From positions 62,001-126,000 of the forward strand of contig NZ_JAGQCU010000001.1 of assembly GCF_024346355.1 (NCBI RefSeq): a DNA stretch of 64,000 nt, given 5' to 3'. The first letter of the stretch is position 1. Each line of letters begins with the position of its first letter. The notes beneath the pieces are model-generated. The model saw nothing but the letters and a program-made list of their open reading frames with translations. It did no database searches and was not told the origin of the DNA. The translations under genes were made by a program, and so were the position numbers. Below are positions 12,303 through 22,023 of the stretch, one piece after another. This DNA is from Cyanobium sp. ATX 6A2. GTDB lineage: Bacteria > Cyanobacteriota > Cyanobacteriia > PCC-6307 > Cyanobiaceae.

Positions 12303-12440
12303 GGCCACCGGCTCGTCTCAGCGGTCGCAGGATCAAGCCGGACCCGGTCGCCAGGGGAAGCACCAGATCCGCGTCCATCAGTCAACTCCCTGCTTCCCCC
12401 ATCCTGCAGCCGGAGGGCGGGATGCGTCCCCCCTGAATCC

Positions 12441-14882
12441 TCAGGCCTGCCCCGGCACCGTCACGGGCTGAACGTTCCAGATGCGCTCGGCATAGTCGTG
12501 GATCGAGCGATCACTGGAGAAGAAGCCACAGGCGGCGGTGTTGGCCAGCGACCGGCGCGCCCAGCCCTGCCGATCGAGCCAGGCCTGATCCACCGCCTCC
12601 TGGGCGCGGCGGTAATCACCGAGGTCGGCCATCACCTTGAAGGGATCGGAGCTGGTGAGACTGGCCAGCAGGGGATGGAACAGTTCCCGGTCGCCTTCGC
12701 TGAACTGGCCTGATCCGATCAGGGCAAGCACCTCACGCACCATCGGATCCTGATCAATCCAGGACATCGGGTGGTAGCCGAGTCGATCGAGCTCTGCCAC
12801 CTGCTCGGTGGTGTGGCCGAACAGGAAGAAGTTCTCATCCCCCACCCGTTCGCGGATCTCCACATTGGCGCCATCGAGGGTGCCGATCGTCACCGCGCCG
12901 TTGAGTGCCATCTTCATGTTGCCGGTGCCGGAGGCCTCCTTGCCGGCGGTAGAGATCTGCTCGGAGAGGTCTACCGCCGGATACACCAGCTGACCCAGTT
13001 TCACGCTGAAGTTGGGCAGGAACACCACCCGCAGGCGGCCCTCCATGGCCGGATCCATGTTCACGATCCCGGCGATGCCCACGATCAGACGGATGATCAG
13101 CTTGGCCATGGCATAGCCCGGAGCCGCCTTGCCGCCGAACAGGAAGGTGCGCGGCGGCAGATCCTCGCCGTTGCGCAGGCGCAGATAGCGCTCCACGATC
13201 AGCAGGGCGGCCAGATGCTGGCGCTTGTATTCATGGATTCGCTTCACCTGCACATCGAACAGCGACGTGTGATCCAGCAGCACTCCGAGCTGCTCCTGCA
13301 CGTGTTGGATCAGGCGCCGTTTGCCGCGGTCCTTCACCTCCTGCCAGCGCTTCAGAAAGGCAGGGTCGCCGGCGTGGGCGCTGAGGCCCTGCAGCGCCTC
13401 AAGGTCGTGGCGCCAGCGCTCCCCCAGCACCCCATCGAGCAGCTCGGCCAAGGGGGGGTTGGCCACTGCCATCCAGCGGCGGGGGGTGACGCCGTTGGTG
13501 ACGTTGGTGAAGCGCTCAGGCCAGAGCTCGGCGAAATCAGCCAGCACATGCTCGCGCAGCAGCCGGCTGTGCAGTTCGGCCACACCGTTGGTGTGATGGC
13601 AGCCCACCAAGGCCAGATGGGCCATGCGCACCCGCCGCCCATTCCCTTCCTCGATCAGAGACATGCGACCCAGCTTCTCGGGGTTGCCCGGATAGCGGAT
13701 GCGCACCATGCGCAGGAAGCGGACATTGATCTCGTAGATGATCTCGAGCTGGCGGGGCAGCAGCTGCTCGAACAGCTCCACTCCCCAGGTTTCCAGCGCC
13801 TCGGGCAGCAGCGTGTGGTTGGTGTAGCTGAGGCTGGCGGTGGTGATGGTCCAGGCGGTGTCCCAGTCGAGATGGTGCACATCGAGCAGCAGCCGCATCA
13901 GCTCGGCCACGGCGATCGCCGGATGGGTGTCGTTGAGCTGAACGGCAAACTTGGTGTGGAACTGCTCGGGTTTCAGCCCCTGGCCCTTGAGGATCCGGAA
14001 CATGTCCTGCAGGGAGCAGCTCACGAAGAAGATCTGCTGGGAGAGCCGCAGGCGCTTGCCCTGATCAAACTCGTCGTTGGGATAGAGAACTTTGGAGAGG
14101 GTCTCCGACTGCATCTTGCGCAGCACCGCCCTGGCGTAGTCGCCGGAGTTGAAGGAGGCGAAGTCGAAGGCGTCCGCTGCGGTGGCCGACCACAGCCTCA
14201 GGGTGTTGGCGGTGTTCACCCCGAAGCCCAGGATCGGGGTGTCGTAGGCCACGCCGATCACGGTCTGGCCGCCGATCTGCACCGGGTAGCTCCACTCCGG
14301 ACGGATCACCTCCCAGGGGTTGCCCTGGGCCAGCCAGGGATCGGTGCCCTCCTGCTGGCCTGCCGATGTGATCTGCTGGCGGAAGATGCCGAATTCGTAG
14401 CGGATGCCGTAGCCGATCGCCGGCAGCTCCAGGGTGGCCATCGACTCCTGGAAGCAGGCGGCCAGACGGCCGAGACCGCCATTGCCCAGGCCGGGCTCCG
14501 GTTCCTCAGCCAGCAGCACCTCCAGATCAAGCCCCAGCTCGGCACAGGCGGCGCACGCCTCCGCGCGGATGCCGAGATTCACCAGATTGTTGTCCAGGTG
14601 GGGGCCGAGCAGGAATTCGGCGGAGAGGTACACAGCCGTGCGCACATGGCTCTGGGTGTAGGTCTCGGCCGTGTCCACCCACTTCTGCAGCAGGCGATCC
14701 CGCACCGCCAGGGCCAGGGCCCGGTAGTGATCGTGCCGGGTGGCCAGGGAGGGGGATTTGGCCTGGCTGAAGAAGAGGTGGCGGCGGATCGCCTCGGCCA
14801 GGGGGCTCGAGAGGGCAGATCCGGACAGGGGCACAGGCTGCGCCGCGGCAGCGGGCTGGATGGGGGAGTTCTCCAGGGCCAT
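12441..14882 (-). CDS. glgP: glycogen phosphorylase, copy 2
   Basis: A second GT35 alpha-glucan phosphorylase, 813 residues from the ATG at 14882 (MALENSP). It has LSAEFLLGPHLDNNLVNLG, EEPEPGLGNGGLGRLAAC, QLNDTHPAIAVAELMRLL, FTNVTNGVTPRRWMAVAN, KRIHEYKRQHLAAL and the PLP-lysine signature EASGTGNMKMALNG near residue 650. It differs from copy 1 at many positions (for example GHTTEQVAELDRLGYHP), so this is an old paralogue rather than a recent duplication. The genome region thus encodes two isoenzymes that may differ in chain-length preference or expression timing. It stands alone: the gap of about 260 bases upstream leads to divergent glnN and holds the promoters of both. Confidence 0.95.
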   Translation of the reverse strand: MALENSPIQPAAAAQPVPLSGSALSSPLAEAIRRHLFFSQAKSPSLATRHDHYRALALAVRDRLLQKWVDTAETYTQSHVRTAVYLSAEFLLGPHLDNNLVNLGIRAEACAACAELGLDLEVLLAEEPEPGLGNGGLGRLAACFQESMATLELPAIGYGIRYEFGIFRQQITSAGQQEGTDPWLAQGNPWEVIRPEWSYPVQIGGQTVIGVAYDTPILGFGVNTANTLRLWSATAADAFDFASFNSGDYARAVLRKMQSETLSKVLYPNDEFDQGKRLRLSQQIFFVSCSLQDMFRILKGQGLKPEQFHTKFAVQLNDTHPAIAVAELMRLLLDVHHLDWDTAWTITTASLSYTNHTLLPEALETWGVELFEQLLPRQLEIIYEINVRFLRMVRIRYPGNPEKLGRMSLIEEGNGRRVRMAHLALVGCHHTNGVAELHSRLLREHVLADFAELWPERFTNVTNGVTPRRWMAVANPPLAELLDGVLGERWRHDLEALQGLSAHAGDPAFLKRWQEVKDRGKRRLIQHVQEQLGVLLDHTSLFDVQVKRIHEYKRQHLAALLIVERYLRLRNGEDLPPRTFLFGGKAAPGYAMAKLIIRLIVGIAGIVNMDPAMEGRLRVVFLPNFSVKLGQLVYPAVDLSEQISTAGKEASGTGNMKMALNGAVTIGTLDGANVEIRERVGDENFFLFGHTTEQVAELDRLGYHPMSWIDQDPMVREVLALIGSGQFSEGDRELFHPLLASLTSSDPFKVMADLGDYRRAQEAVDQAWLDRQGWARRSLANTAACGFFSSDRSIHDYAERIWNVQPVTVPGQA

Positions 14883-15140
14883 GGCGTGCGTGGCTGACGG
14901 CGGACAATCCCCCACTTTTGCCCCCACCAGGGGGCAACGCGCTGCCTGAACCACTACCGAAACCCGCACTCAGGACGGTCAGCCCCGCCCGCCAACATGG
15001 CGAAATCAGCACAACCCTGCCAGAGCCAGCGGGCAGCTGCAGCCTCGCCTGGTTCGGCTCCGCAGCAATCCGGTATCAACGGCAGCAACAGGAAGGGGGG
15101 TGCGGGGAGTTTGGTATAGGTTCCGCATCAATCGCTACTC

Positions 15141-17309
<2,169 letters not shown>

Positions 17310-17324
17310 GGCGGCATCAGTTTC

Positions 17325-17364
17325 AGGCGGTGGCTTGGTCGGAGGACCTCGCCACCGCCTTTTT
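17325..17364 (+). terminator. rho-independent terminator of glnN
   Basis: A perfect 10-bp stem (AGGCGGTGGC at 17325-17334 with GCCACCGCCT at 17351-17360), a 16-base loop, then a run of T. It begins 16 bases after the glnN stop codon. Confidence 0.85.
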
Positions 17365-17375
17365 CATGGCCGGTT

Positions 17376-17837
17376 TCATGGCCGGGGCCGGGAGGGTCCG
17401 GGGGCTGACGGATCCACGGGCAGGCCCTTGAGCCCCAGGGCCAGCCGCCGCGCCAACAGGAGCAGGGGATAGACAGCGCGGGAGCGCGGCTGGGCCGCCA
17501 GCAGTGGGGCCATCAGGCCCAACAACTGATCGCTGGGCTGCATCCGCGCACAGATCCACTGGATGGCCTCGGCGCCGTGGAGCACCTGATCCCCGAGCAG
17601 CACCATGGCGCCATTGGCCAGCCGGTAGCCGCGCCGCTCGAGCGCTGCGCGCAGGGCATGGTCGGCCCGGCCGTCACGGATCTGCAGATCGGGGATGCCG
17701 CCGCGCAGTTCACTGAGCTCAGCGAAGTGACGGCAGAAGGGACAGCCGCCGTCAAAGACCAGCACGGGCGCCGGAACGGGATCCCGAGGCGCGCCGCTGG
17801 CTCTCTCTGCCCCGGGATCGCTTCTAAGGTGATCCAT
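17376..17837 (-). CDS. DCC-family thiol-disulfide oxidoreductase (DUF393)
   Basis: A 153-residue protein from ATG 17837. Residues 26-37 read LVFDGGCPFCRH, the defining DxxCxxC motif of the DCC/DUF393 family, with the redox cysteine pair at residues 32 and 35. A long helical middle section follows, then a Pro-rich tail. The family is predicted to act as thioredoxin-like oxidoreductases; the substrate is unknown. The frame extends further upstream, but that part is low-complexity and opposes the desaturase gene. It is divergent from the desaturase and convergent with glnN, whose terminator ends 12 bases from its stop. Confidence 0.8.
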   Translation of the reverse strand: MDHLRSDPGAERASGAPRDPVPAPVLVFDGGCPFCRHFAELSELRGGIPDLQIRDGRADHALRAALERRGYRLANGAMVLLGDQVLHGAEAIQWICARMQPSDQLLGLMAPLLAAQPRSRAVYPLLLLARRLALGLKGLPVDPSAPGPSRPRP

Positions 17838-17905
17838 TCTCAGGTCGTCCTCTGCAGATCTCAACTCAGCCCTCCCGGCCCCTGCCCCAGCAGCGGCGGT
17901 TCCGG

Positions 17906-18745
17906 TTGCGCCGCTTTCTGCATGGCCTCGGCCCGGTGTGCATGATCCTGACCCATCTGGGCTGTGCACTGCTGGTGTTCACCGGCCTCGGACCCGCCGC
18001 GGCCCTCTGGGCCCTGGGCCTCTATCTGCTGCGCATGCTGGCCACCACGGCCATCTACCACCGACTGGTGACCCATGGCAGCTACCGGGCGCCAAGGCTT
18101 GTGTGGTGGCTGGGCTGCCTGATCGCCACGGCCTCCGGCCAGATGGGCCCGAGCTGGTGGAAGGCTCACCATCTGCAGCACCACCGCCATGTGGACACCG
18201 ACCTGGACAGCCATTCGCCCCTGGCACCGGTCACGGGCTGGCGCGGGGCCTGGCATTCCCAGGCGGGTTGGCTGTTCAGCAAGGATTTCCACCCGCGCCA
18301 GCTACCCGCCGACGTGGAGGCCGACCCGGTGCTGCGCTTGATGGACCGACTGCAGGTGCTGCCCCCCCTGGCACTGGCCTGGCTGTCGTGGCAGCTGGGA
18401 GGGCTGGAATGGCTGGGTGCCTACTGCCTGAGCACCACGCTCCTCTATCACGGCGTGGCCTCGGTGAATTCCGTGGCCCATCTGGTCGGTGACCAGCCGT
18501 TCGTCACCGGGGACGCCAGCCGCAACAACCGCTGGGTGGCCCTGATCACACTTGGGGAAGGCTGGCACAACCTGCATCACGCCTTCCAGGCGTCGGTGCG
18601 CCAGGGTTTCACTGTGCACGACGGGCAGGTCAGGACACTGCCCGACCCCACCTATCGCTTCATTCGTGGACTGGAGCGTCTGGGCTGGGCGCATGGTCTG
18701 CGCATCCCCAGTGATCGGGCCCTGCTGGCCAGGGCCAGGCCGTAG
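17906..18745 (+). CDS. membrane fatty acid desaturase (acyl-lipid delta-9 type)
   Basis: A 279-residue membrane di-iron enzyme introducing a double bond into acyl chains. All three histidine boxes are present: HRLVTH (~52-57), HHLQHH with HVDTDLDSH just after (~89-103), and GEGWHNLHHAF (~217-227). Hydrophobic stretches flank them. The start is uncertain: there is no ATG before 17942, the frame opens at 17828, and I use the TTG at 17906, since starting at 17942 would remove part of the first conserved helix. It is the likely partner of thylakoid lipid unsaturation. It diverges from the DCC gene and converges on the RRM protein gene. Confidence 0.88.
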   Translation: MRRFLHGLGPVCMILTHLGCALLVFTGLGPAAALWALGLYLLRMLATTAIYHRLVTHGSYRAPRLVWWLGCLIATASGQMGPSWWKAHHLQHHRHVDTDLDSHSPLAPVTGWRGAWHSQAGWLFSKDFHPRQLPADVEADPVLRLMDRLQVLPPLALAWLSWQLGGLEWLGAYCLSTTLLYHGVASVNSVAHLVGDQPFVTGDASRNNRWVALITLGEGWHNLHHAFQASVRQGFTVHDGQVRTLPDPTYRFIRGLERLGWAHGLRIPSDRALLARARP

Positions 18746-18773
18746 GGCCTGGACCCCGGCGCAGAAGCTGGGC

Positions 18774-19064
18774 TCACCAGCTCTTGCGAACGCCGCCGCC
18801 ACCACCGCCGCCGCCACCGCCGCCACGGGGCTCGGCCTTGTTGACACGGATCATGCGACCCATCCACTCCACATCCTGGAGGTCGTCGATGGCTTTCTGT
18901 TCGTCGGATTCCTCGGCGAACTCCACAAAGGCGAAACCACGCTTGCGGCCGGTGTCGCGATCAAGGGGCAGGCTGCACTTGCGCACCGAACCGTATTCAC
19001 CGAACAGGTGCTGAAGGTCCTCCACCTCGGCGTCGAAGGAGAGGTTGCCCACGTAAATGGTCAT
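18774..19064 (-). CDS. RRM-domain RNA-binding protein with Gly tail, copy 1
   Basis: A 96-residue cyanobacterial Rbp-type protein. One RRM covers residues 1-80 with RNP2 (IYVGNL, residues 3-8) and RNP1 (RGFAFVEF, ~44-51), and DEQKAIDDLQDVEWMGR near the end of the domain. A pure Gly run (~11 residues) and VRKSW tail follow. Such proteins bind single-stranded RNA, are commonly cold-induced, and in cyanobacteria have been linked to mRNA positioning. A paralogue with a much longer Gly-rich tail is at 59554-59919. The ATG at 19064 is fixed by homology to that paralogue (both begin MTIYVGNLSF). The leader upstream is long and gene-free. Confidence 0.93.
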   Translation of the reverse strand: MTIYVGNLSFDAEVEDLQHLFGEYGSVRKCSLPLDRDTGRKRGFAFVEFAEESDEQKAIDDLQDVEWMGRMIRVNKAEPRGGGGGGGGGGGVRKSW

Positions 19065-19450
19065 GAAATGAACTGGAATGAGATTGGGTATTGATTCGTC
19101 GAACGCCCTGGAGAAAGTCGCTGGCCTGGAGGAGAAACCGATCTGTGGGCCGATGGGGCCCGTGAGATGACCCGGAGAGGCTCGCAACGCGAGCGGCTGG
19201 ACCGGGTCGGGGAAAGCGCCGCTGGAAAGAAACCTGCTGAAGAGTGATCCTGAATCGTTCTCACCCTACAGGCCGACGGGGCAGCGCGCTGCAGCCGTGT
19301 CACACCAGCTGCTTTTTTTGAGCTTTGCTGCACAAGGTTGCGGACTGTGGCAGAAGCAGAGCCGTAATTGTGCAAATTGTGCCGAATCCGCAGCCCATCG
19401 ATCCACAGGCAGTCGAGGTCCCTAAGACAGGTCGGAAGCGAACTGACGCG
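19065..19450. other. divergent intergenic region between the RRM gene and the AraC-like gene
   Basis: About 390 bases with no convincing gene. It should hold the RRM-gene promoter and leader (minus) and the AraC-like promoter (plus). It contains a 12-base perfect palindrome GCAGCGCGCTGC (19281-19292) and a T7 run at 19313-19319, not arranged as a normal terminator. An in-frame extension of the AraC-like gene could begin as early as 19325. Confidence 0.5.
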
Positions 19451-19882
19451 ATGCGTGCCGTACCCGAGGGTTGCCGAATAGCTGGCCAGTCTGGCCAGAT
19501 GGTGGTGGGGCGCACGCTCCATTACTTCGCCCGCCACTTTCACGAGCCGATCACGATCAGCCAGGTGGCAGGGCATCTGGGCATCAGTGAAGACTGCCTC
19601 GACTTCTGGTTCGACCAGACCCGCGGCATGACGCCCGCCGAGGCCCTGCTCCACCACCGTCTCAATCGCCTCTTCCACACCATCACCGAACAGCCCCGTC
19701 AAGGGCTTCGCAAGGCCATCGTGAGCTGCGGACTGGGGGAAGGCCGGCGCACGATTGCCTTGTTCGAAAACACCTTCGGCATCGAAATGCCCCTGTTCCT
19801 GCTCACCAGCCGACGGGCGGCGGAGGATCGGGCCTTCCGGCGTCTGCACCCTTCTGCCGATCAGCTGGTGCTGCCCTCCTGA
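19451..19882 (+). CDS. AraC-type helix-turn-helix protein
   Basis: A 143-residue protein. Residues ~25-125 look like an AraC-family two-HTH DNA-binding domain: first HTH around ITISQVAGHLGISEDCLDFWF, then TRGMTPAEALLHHRLNRLF, and a second HTH around IVSCGLGEGRRTIALFENTFG followed by hydrophobic residues in place of the usual FSRxFKxxFGxSP. No effector-binding domain is attached, so this is a stand-alone DNA-binding unit. I chose ATG 19451; ATG is also not excluded further up the open frame from 19325. It converges on a small hypothetical gene. The target genes are unknown. Confidence 0.7.
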   Translation: MRAVPEGCRIAGQSGQMVVGRTLHYFARHFHEPITISQVAGHLGISEDCLDFWFDQTRGMTPAEALLHHRLNRLFHTITEQPRQGLRKAIVSCGLGEGRRTIALFENTFGIEMPLFLLTSRRAAEDRAFRRLHPSADQLVLPS

Positions 19883-19892
19883 GGGGGCGTGG

Positions 19893-20141
19893 TCAGATCA
19901 CGCGGTGCCAACGGACCTGCACCTTGTTGTCCACGGTGATCGTCTGGTTGTGCAGATCCATGCCCTGGACGGAGGCCACTTCACCCTGCAACCCTTGGGC
20001 ACCGAGCTGTTCAACGAGTTGCTTGATCAGCTCTTCCTCCACCTTGCCCTGATCAAAGCCGCTGGGCGTGAGATCGGCCAGAAAGCGACCGATCTTGCTG
20101 GCCACCACATCGGAGGCATTGGTCACCTTGATCACGATCAT
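19893..20141 (-). CDS. conserved-looking small hypothetical protein
   Basis: An 82-residue protein from ATG 20141 (MIVIKVTN). It is regular alternating alpha/beta in character: beta strand, then a helix (ASDVVASKIGRFLADL), a second amphipathic helix with EEELIKQLVEQLG, and two strands at the end (TITVDNKVQVRWHRV). There is no signal peptide or membrane helix. I do not recognise the family. Composition and codon use look genuine for this genome. Confidence 0.6.
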   Translation of the reverse strand: MIVIKVTNASDVVASKIGRFLADLTPSGFDQGKVEEELIKQLVEQLGAQGLQGEVASVQGMDLHNQTITVDNKVQVRWHRVI

Positions 20142-20178
20142 GGGGGAAGAAGCCGGGCCCGGTGGTGGAGACCTGATC

Positions 20179-20421
20179 CTACTGAGATCGAACCCTGCGG
20201 ACGAGCGACTGGGTTGGCCGGGGCCGCTCAACCGGGAGCTGCAGCACCCGGGCAGCCCACTCGGCCGTGAGGGCGGCCAGCAGGCTGCGACGATCACCAA
20301 GAATGCGAAGCATGGGGTAAGGGGAAATCACATCCACCAGGCTCCCCCATTCCGCCAAGCCACGATGTACCTCGGTCACTACGGCGGGAAGCGAAAAGCA
20401 CCAACCAGTGGCACCTGCCAT
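20179..20421 (-). CDS. possible small hypothetical protein
   Basis: An 80-residue frame from ATG 20421 with well-spaced hydrophobic residues (LPAVVTEVHRGLAEWG, then YPMLRILGDRRSLLAALTAEWAARVLQL) and an Arg-rich tail. It could encode a small soluble helical protein, but no motif is recognisable. It lies between two same-strand genes and is 31 bases downstream of a 12-base G tract. A chance ORF is a real alternative. Confidence 0.4.
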   Translation of the reverse strand: MAGATGWCFSLPAVVTEVHRGLAEWGSLVDVISPYPMLRILGDRRSLLAALTAEWAARVLQLPVERPRPTQSLVRRVRSQ

Positions 20422-20452
20422 TCGCCAGTGAACCTGGGTGACGGCCCGAACG

Positions 20453-20464
20453 GGGGGGGGGGGG
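20453..20464. repeat. homopolymeric G12 tract
   Basis: Twelve consecutive G on the plus strand (C on the coding strand), nine bases after the doxX stop codon and upstream of the small ORF ending at 20179. It is a likely slippage site, and possibly a sequencing length uncertainty. Confidence 0.8.
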
Positions 20465-20473
20465 TGCGGTGCC

Positions 20474-21040
20474 TCAGCGCAGCTTCTGGTCGGCGCTGAA
20501 GGCTTCGATGGCGACAGGGCGGAGAGCGCCAGGGCCTTGCCTTACAGCCGAATGCACAGGGGCGGAAGCCGACTGAGGGGCCAGCAGAGAGCTAATGATG
20601 CCAGCGTCAAAGGAGAAGCGACCGGGACCCACCAGCAGGATGGCGGCGCTGCCGCCGAGATAGAGCACAACCAACTCCAGCACGTAGATGTTGAAGCCGC
20701 TGGTAAGGATGTGGTGATAGGCCGCCACCGTCATCGTGCCGGCCAACGCCAGGGCGCCGAAAGGAGAGAAGACGCCCAGAATGACACACCAGGAACCGAA
20801 GATCTCAGCAAATCCGGCCAGGTGGGCCATCAGCAGCGGGAACGGCAGGTGCAGGGGTACCACATAGTTTGTGGCGAAGAACTCCGGGTTCGCAAGCTTT
20901 TCCTGGCCGTGATGAATCATCATCGTGCCGATGGCCAGCCGCAGGAGCAGCAATCCGACATTGGCCAGAACGCCCTGACGCAGAAAATATCGGGACACAA
21001 ACGATGGAGACAAAAACGATCGAGTCAGAAAAGAATTCAT
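20474..21040 (-). CDS. DoxX-family membrane protein
   Basis: A 188-residue membrane protein with four hydrophobic helices. It shows the DoxX pattern RLAIGTMMIHHGQEKL (first helix ending in a conserved HGxxKL), then LMAHLAGFAEIFGSWCVILG, LALAGTMTVAAYHHI and the last helix LELVVLYLGGSAAILLVGPGRFSFD. DoxX-like proteins are poorly defined; some interact with redox or superoxide-handling partners. The C-terminal ~35 residues after the last helix are low-complexity. It starts at ATG 21040 (MNSFLTRSF). A 33-codon membrane peptide lies upstream on the same strand. Confidence 0.85.
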   Translation of the reverse strand: MNSFLTRSFLSPSFVSRYFLRQGVLANVGLLLLRLAIGTMMIHHGQEKLANPEFFATNYVVPLHLPFPLLMAHLAGFAEIFGSWCVILGVFSPFGALALAGTMTVAAYHHILTSGFNIYVLELVVLYLGGSAAILLVGPGRFSFDAGIISSLLAPQSASAPVHSAVRQGPGALRPVAIEAFSADQKLR

Positions 21041-21106
21041 GGCAGCGAGGGGTTACCCAGCGTGGCTTGGTTGAGGGTCGGGAAGGGCTCGGTACGCGGC
21101 CGCGGT

Positions 21107-21208
21107 TCAGCGCACGGGACGTGCGGGACCGGACAGCCGAAGCAGCCAGAGGGCCACGGAGGCGGTGATGAAGGCCAGGAACGCTTCCAACAGCACGGTG
21201 GTGGTCAT
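21107..21208 (-). CDS. possible 33-residue single-helix membrane peptide
   Basis: ATG at 21208 opens a 33-codon frame: MTTTVLLEAFLAFITA, then VALWLLRLSGPARP and stop. A hydrophobic helix spans residues ~5-26 and the end is basic, the usual shape of small photosynthetic or stress membrane peptides. It does not match PsbM, PsbX, PetL, PetM, PetN, PsaI or PsaM as I remember them. It is 66 bases upstream of doxX on the same strand, so co-transcription is plausible. Confidence 0.4.
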   Translation of the reverse strand: MTTTVLLEAFLAFITASVALWLLRLSGPARPVR

Positions 21209-21377
21209 GGGGAAGGGGAGGAGGGCAGTGGGGCTGAACCCGATGCAATCCACATTGGCGCGCCATGTAACGAAGTGTGAGGAGCCTCTCAGGTGGCCGG
21301 GGCGGCTGGGAGAGGCAGCTGGGACAGACTTCTGCCCTAGAACGGGCGCCTGCTCTTCCGGCGCCAGCCGCCGGCCC

Positions 21378-21989
21378 TTGGCGATTTCCGGTTCCACCAC
21401 AGGCCCGCCCCTGGTGCTGGTGCACGGGCTGCTCGACACCCCCGCCGTCTTCAACGCGCTCAAGCGGGAACTGGGAAACCGCCGGCAGCCCCTGTTGATC
21501 CCGGCCCTGCCCCTGCGCCTGGGGGCCACTCCGGTGCTGGAGGCGGCCGCCCTGCTCGGCAGCCACATCGAAGCCGCCTTCGGCATCGAGCAGCCCGTGG
21601 ATCTGCTGGGGTTCTCCATGGGCGGGGTGATCGCCAGGGCCTGGATTCAGTTGCGCGGTGGCCAGCGGCGCACCCGCCGCTTCATCAGCGTGGGCAGCCC
21701 CCAGCAGGGCACCCTCACCGCCCAACCCTGGCCGAGCCGGCTGCTGGCCGGCATCGCCGACCTGAAATGGGGCAGCCCACTGCTGCAGCAGCTGAACGCC
21801 AATTGCGACAGCCTCTGCCGGATCGAATGCCACAGCTTCTATTCCGGCCTCGATCTGGTGGTGCTCCCCGGCTGGCGGGCCGTGCTGCCGGTGGGAGCCC
21901 GCACGATGCTGCCGGTGCTCACCCACCCCCAGCTGCTGCGCGATCCGGCCGCCATCGGGCCGCTGGCCAGAGAGCTGCTGCGGCCATAG
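21378..21989 (+). CDS. alpha/beta hydrolase (lipase/esterase type)
   Basis: About 203 residues of an alpha/beta-hydrolase. The oxyanion segment PLVLVHGLLDTPAVF opens the fold, the nucleophile elbow is GFSMGGV (~85), followed by RRFISVGSPQQGT, a pattern seen in triacylglycerol lipase-like proteins. The catalytic histidine is probably in the VLTHPQLLRD segment near the end. The start is uncertain: I used the TTG at 21378 just before LAISGS, because no ATG is well placed and the open frame runs back to 21165 through unlikely sequence. It is 35 bases upstream of the glycosyltransferase gene and in the same direction, so the three genes 21378-23651 may form one operon acting on lipids or esters. 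Confidence 0.75.
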   Translation: MAISGSTTGPPLVLVHGLLDTPAVFNALKRELGNRRQPLLIPALPLRLGATPVLEAAALLGSHIEAAFGIEQPVDLLGFSMGGVIARAWIQLRGGQRRTRRFISVGSPQQGTLTAQPWPSRLLAGIADLKWGSPLLQQLNANCDSLCRIECHSFYSGLDLVVLPGWRAVLPVGARTMLPVLTHPQLLRDPAAIGPLARELLRP

Positions 21990-22023
21990 CTTTGAAGGGT
22001 TGCATCCCCATCATCAGCCGTGC

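Noticed and set aside
15060-15140. NtcA site (GTA-N8-TAC) upstream of glnN
   Set aside because: The closest match is GCA-N8-TAC at 15125-15138, right at the start codon and one base off. The expected position about 20-25 bases ahead of the -10 has no match.
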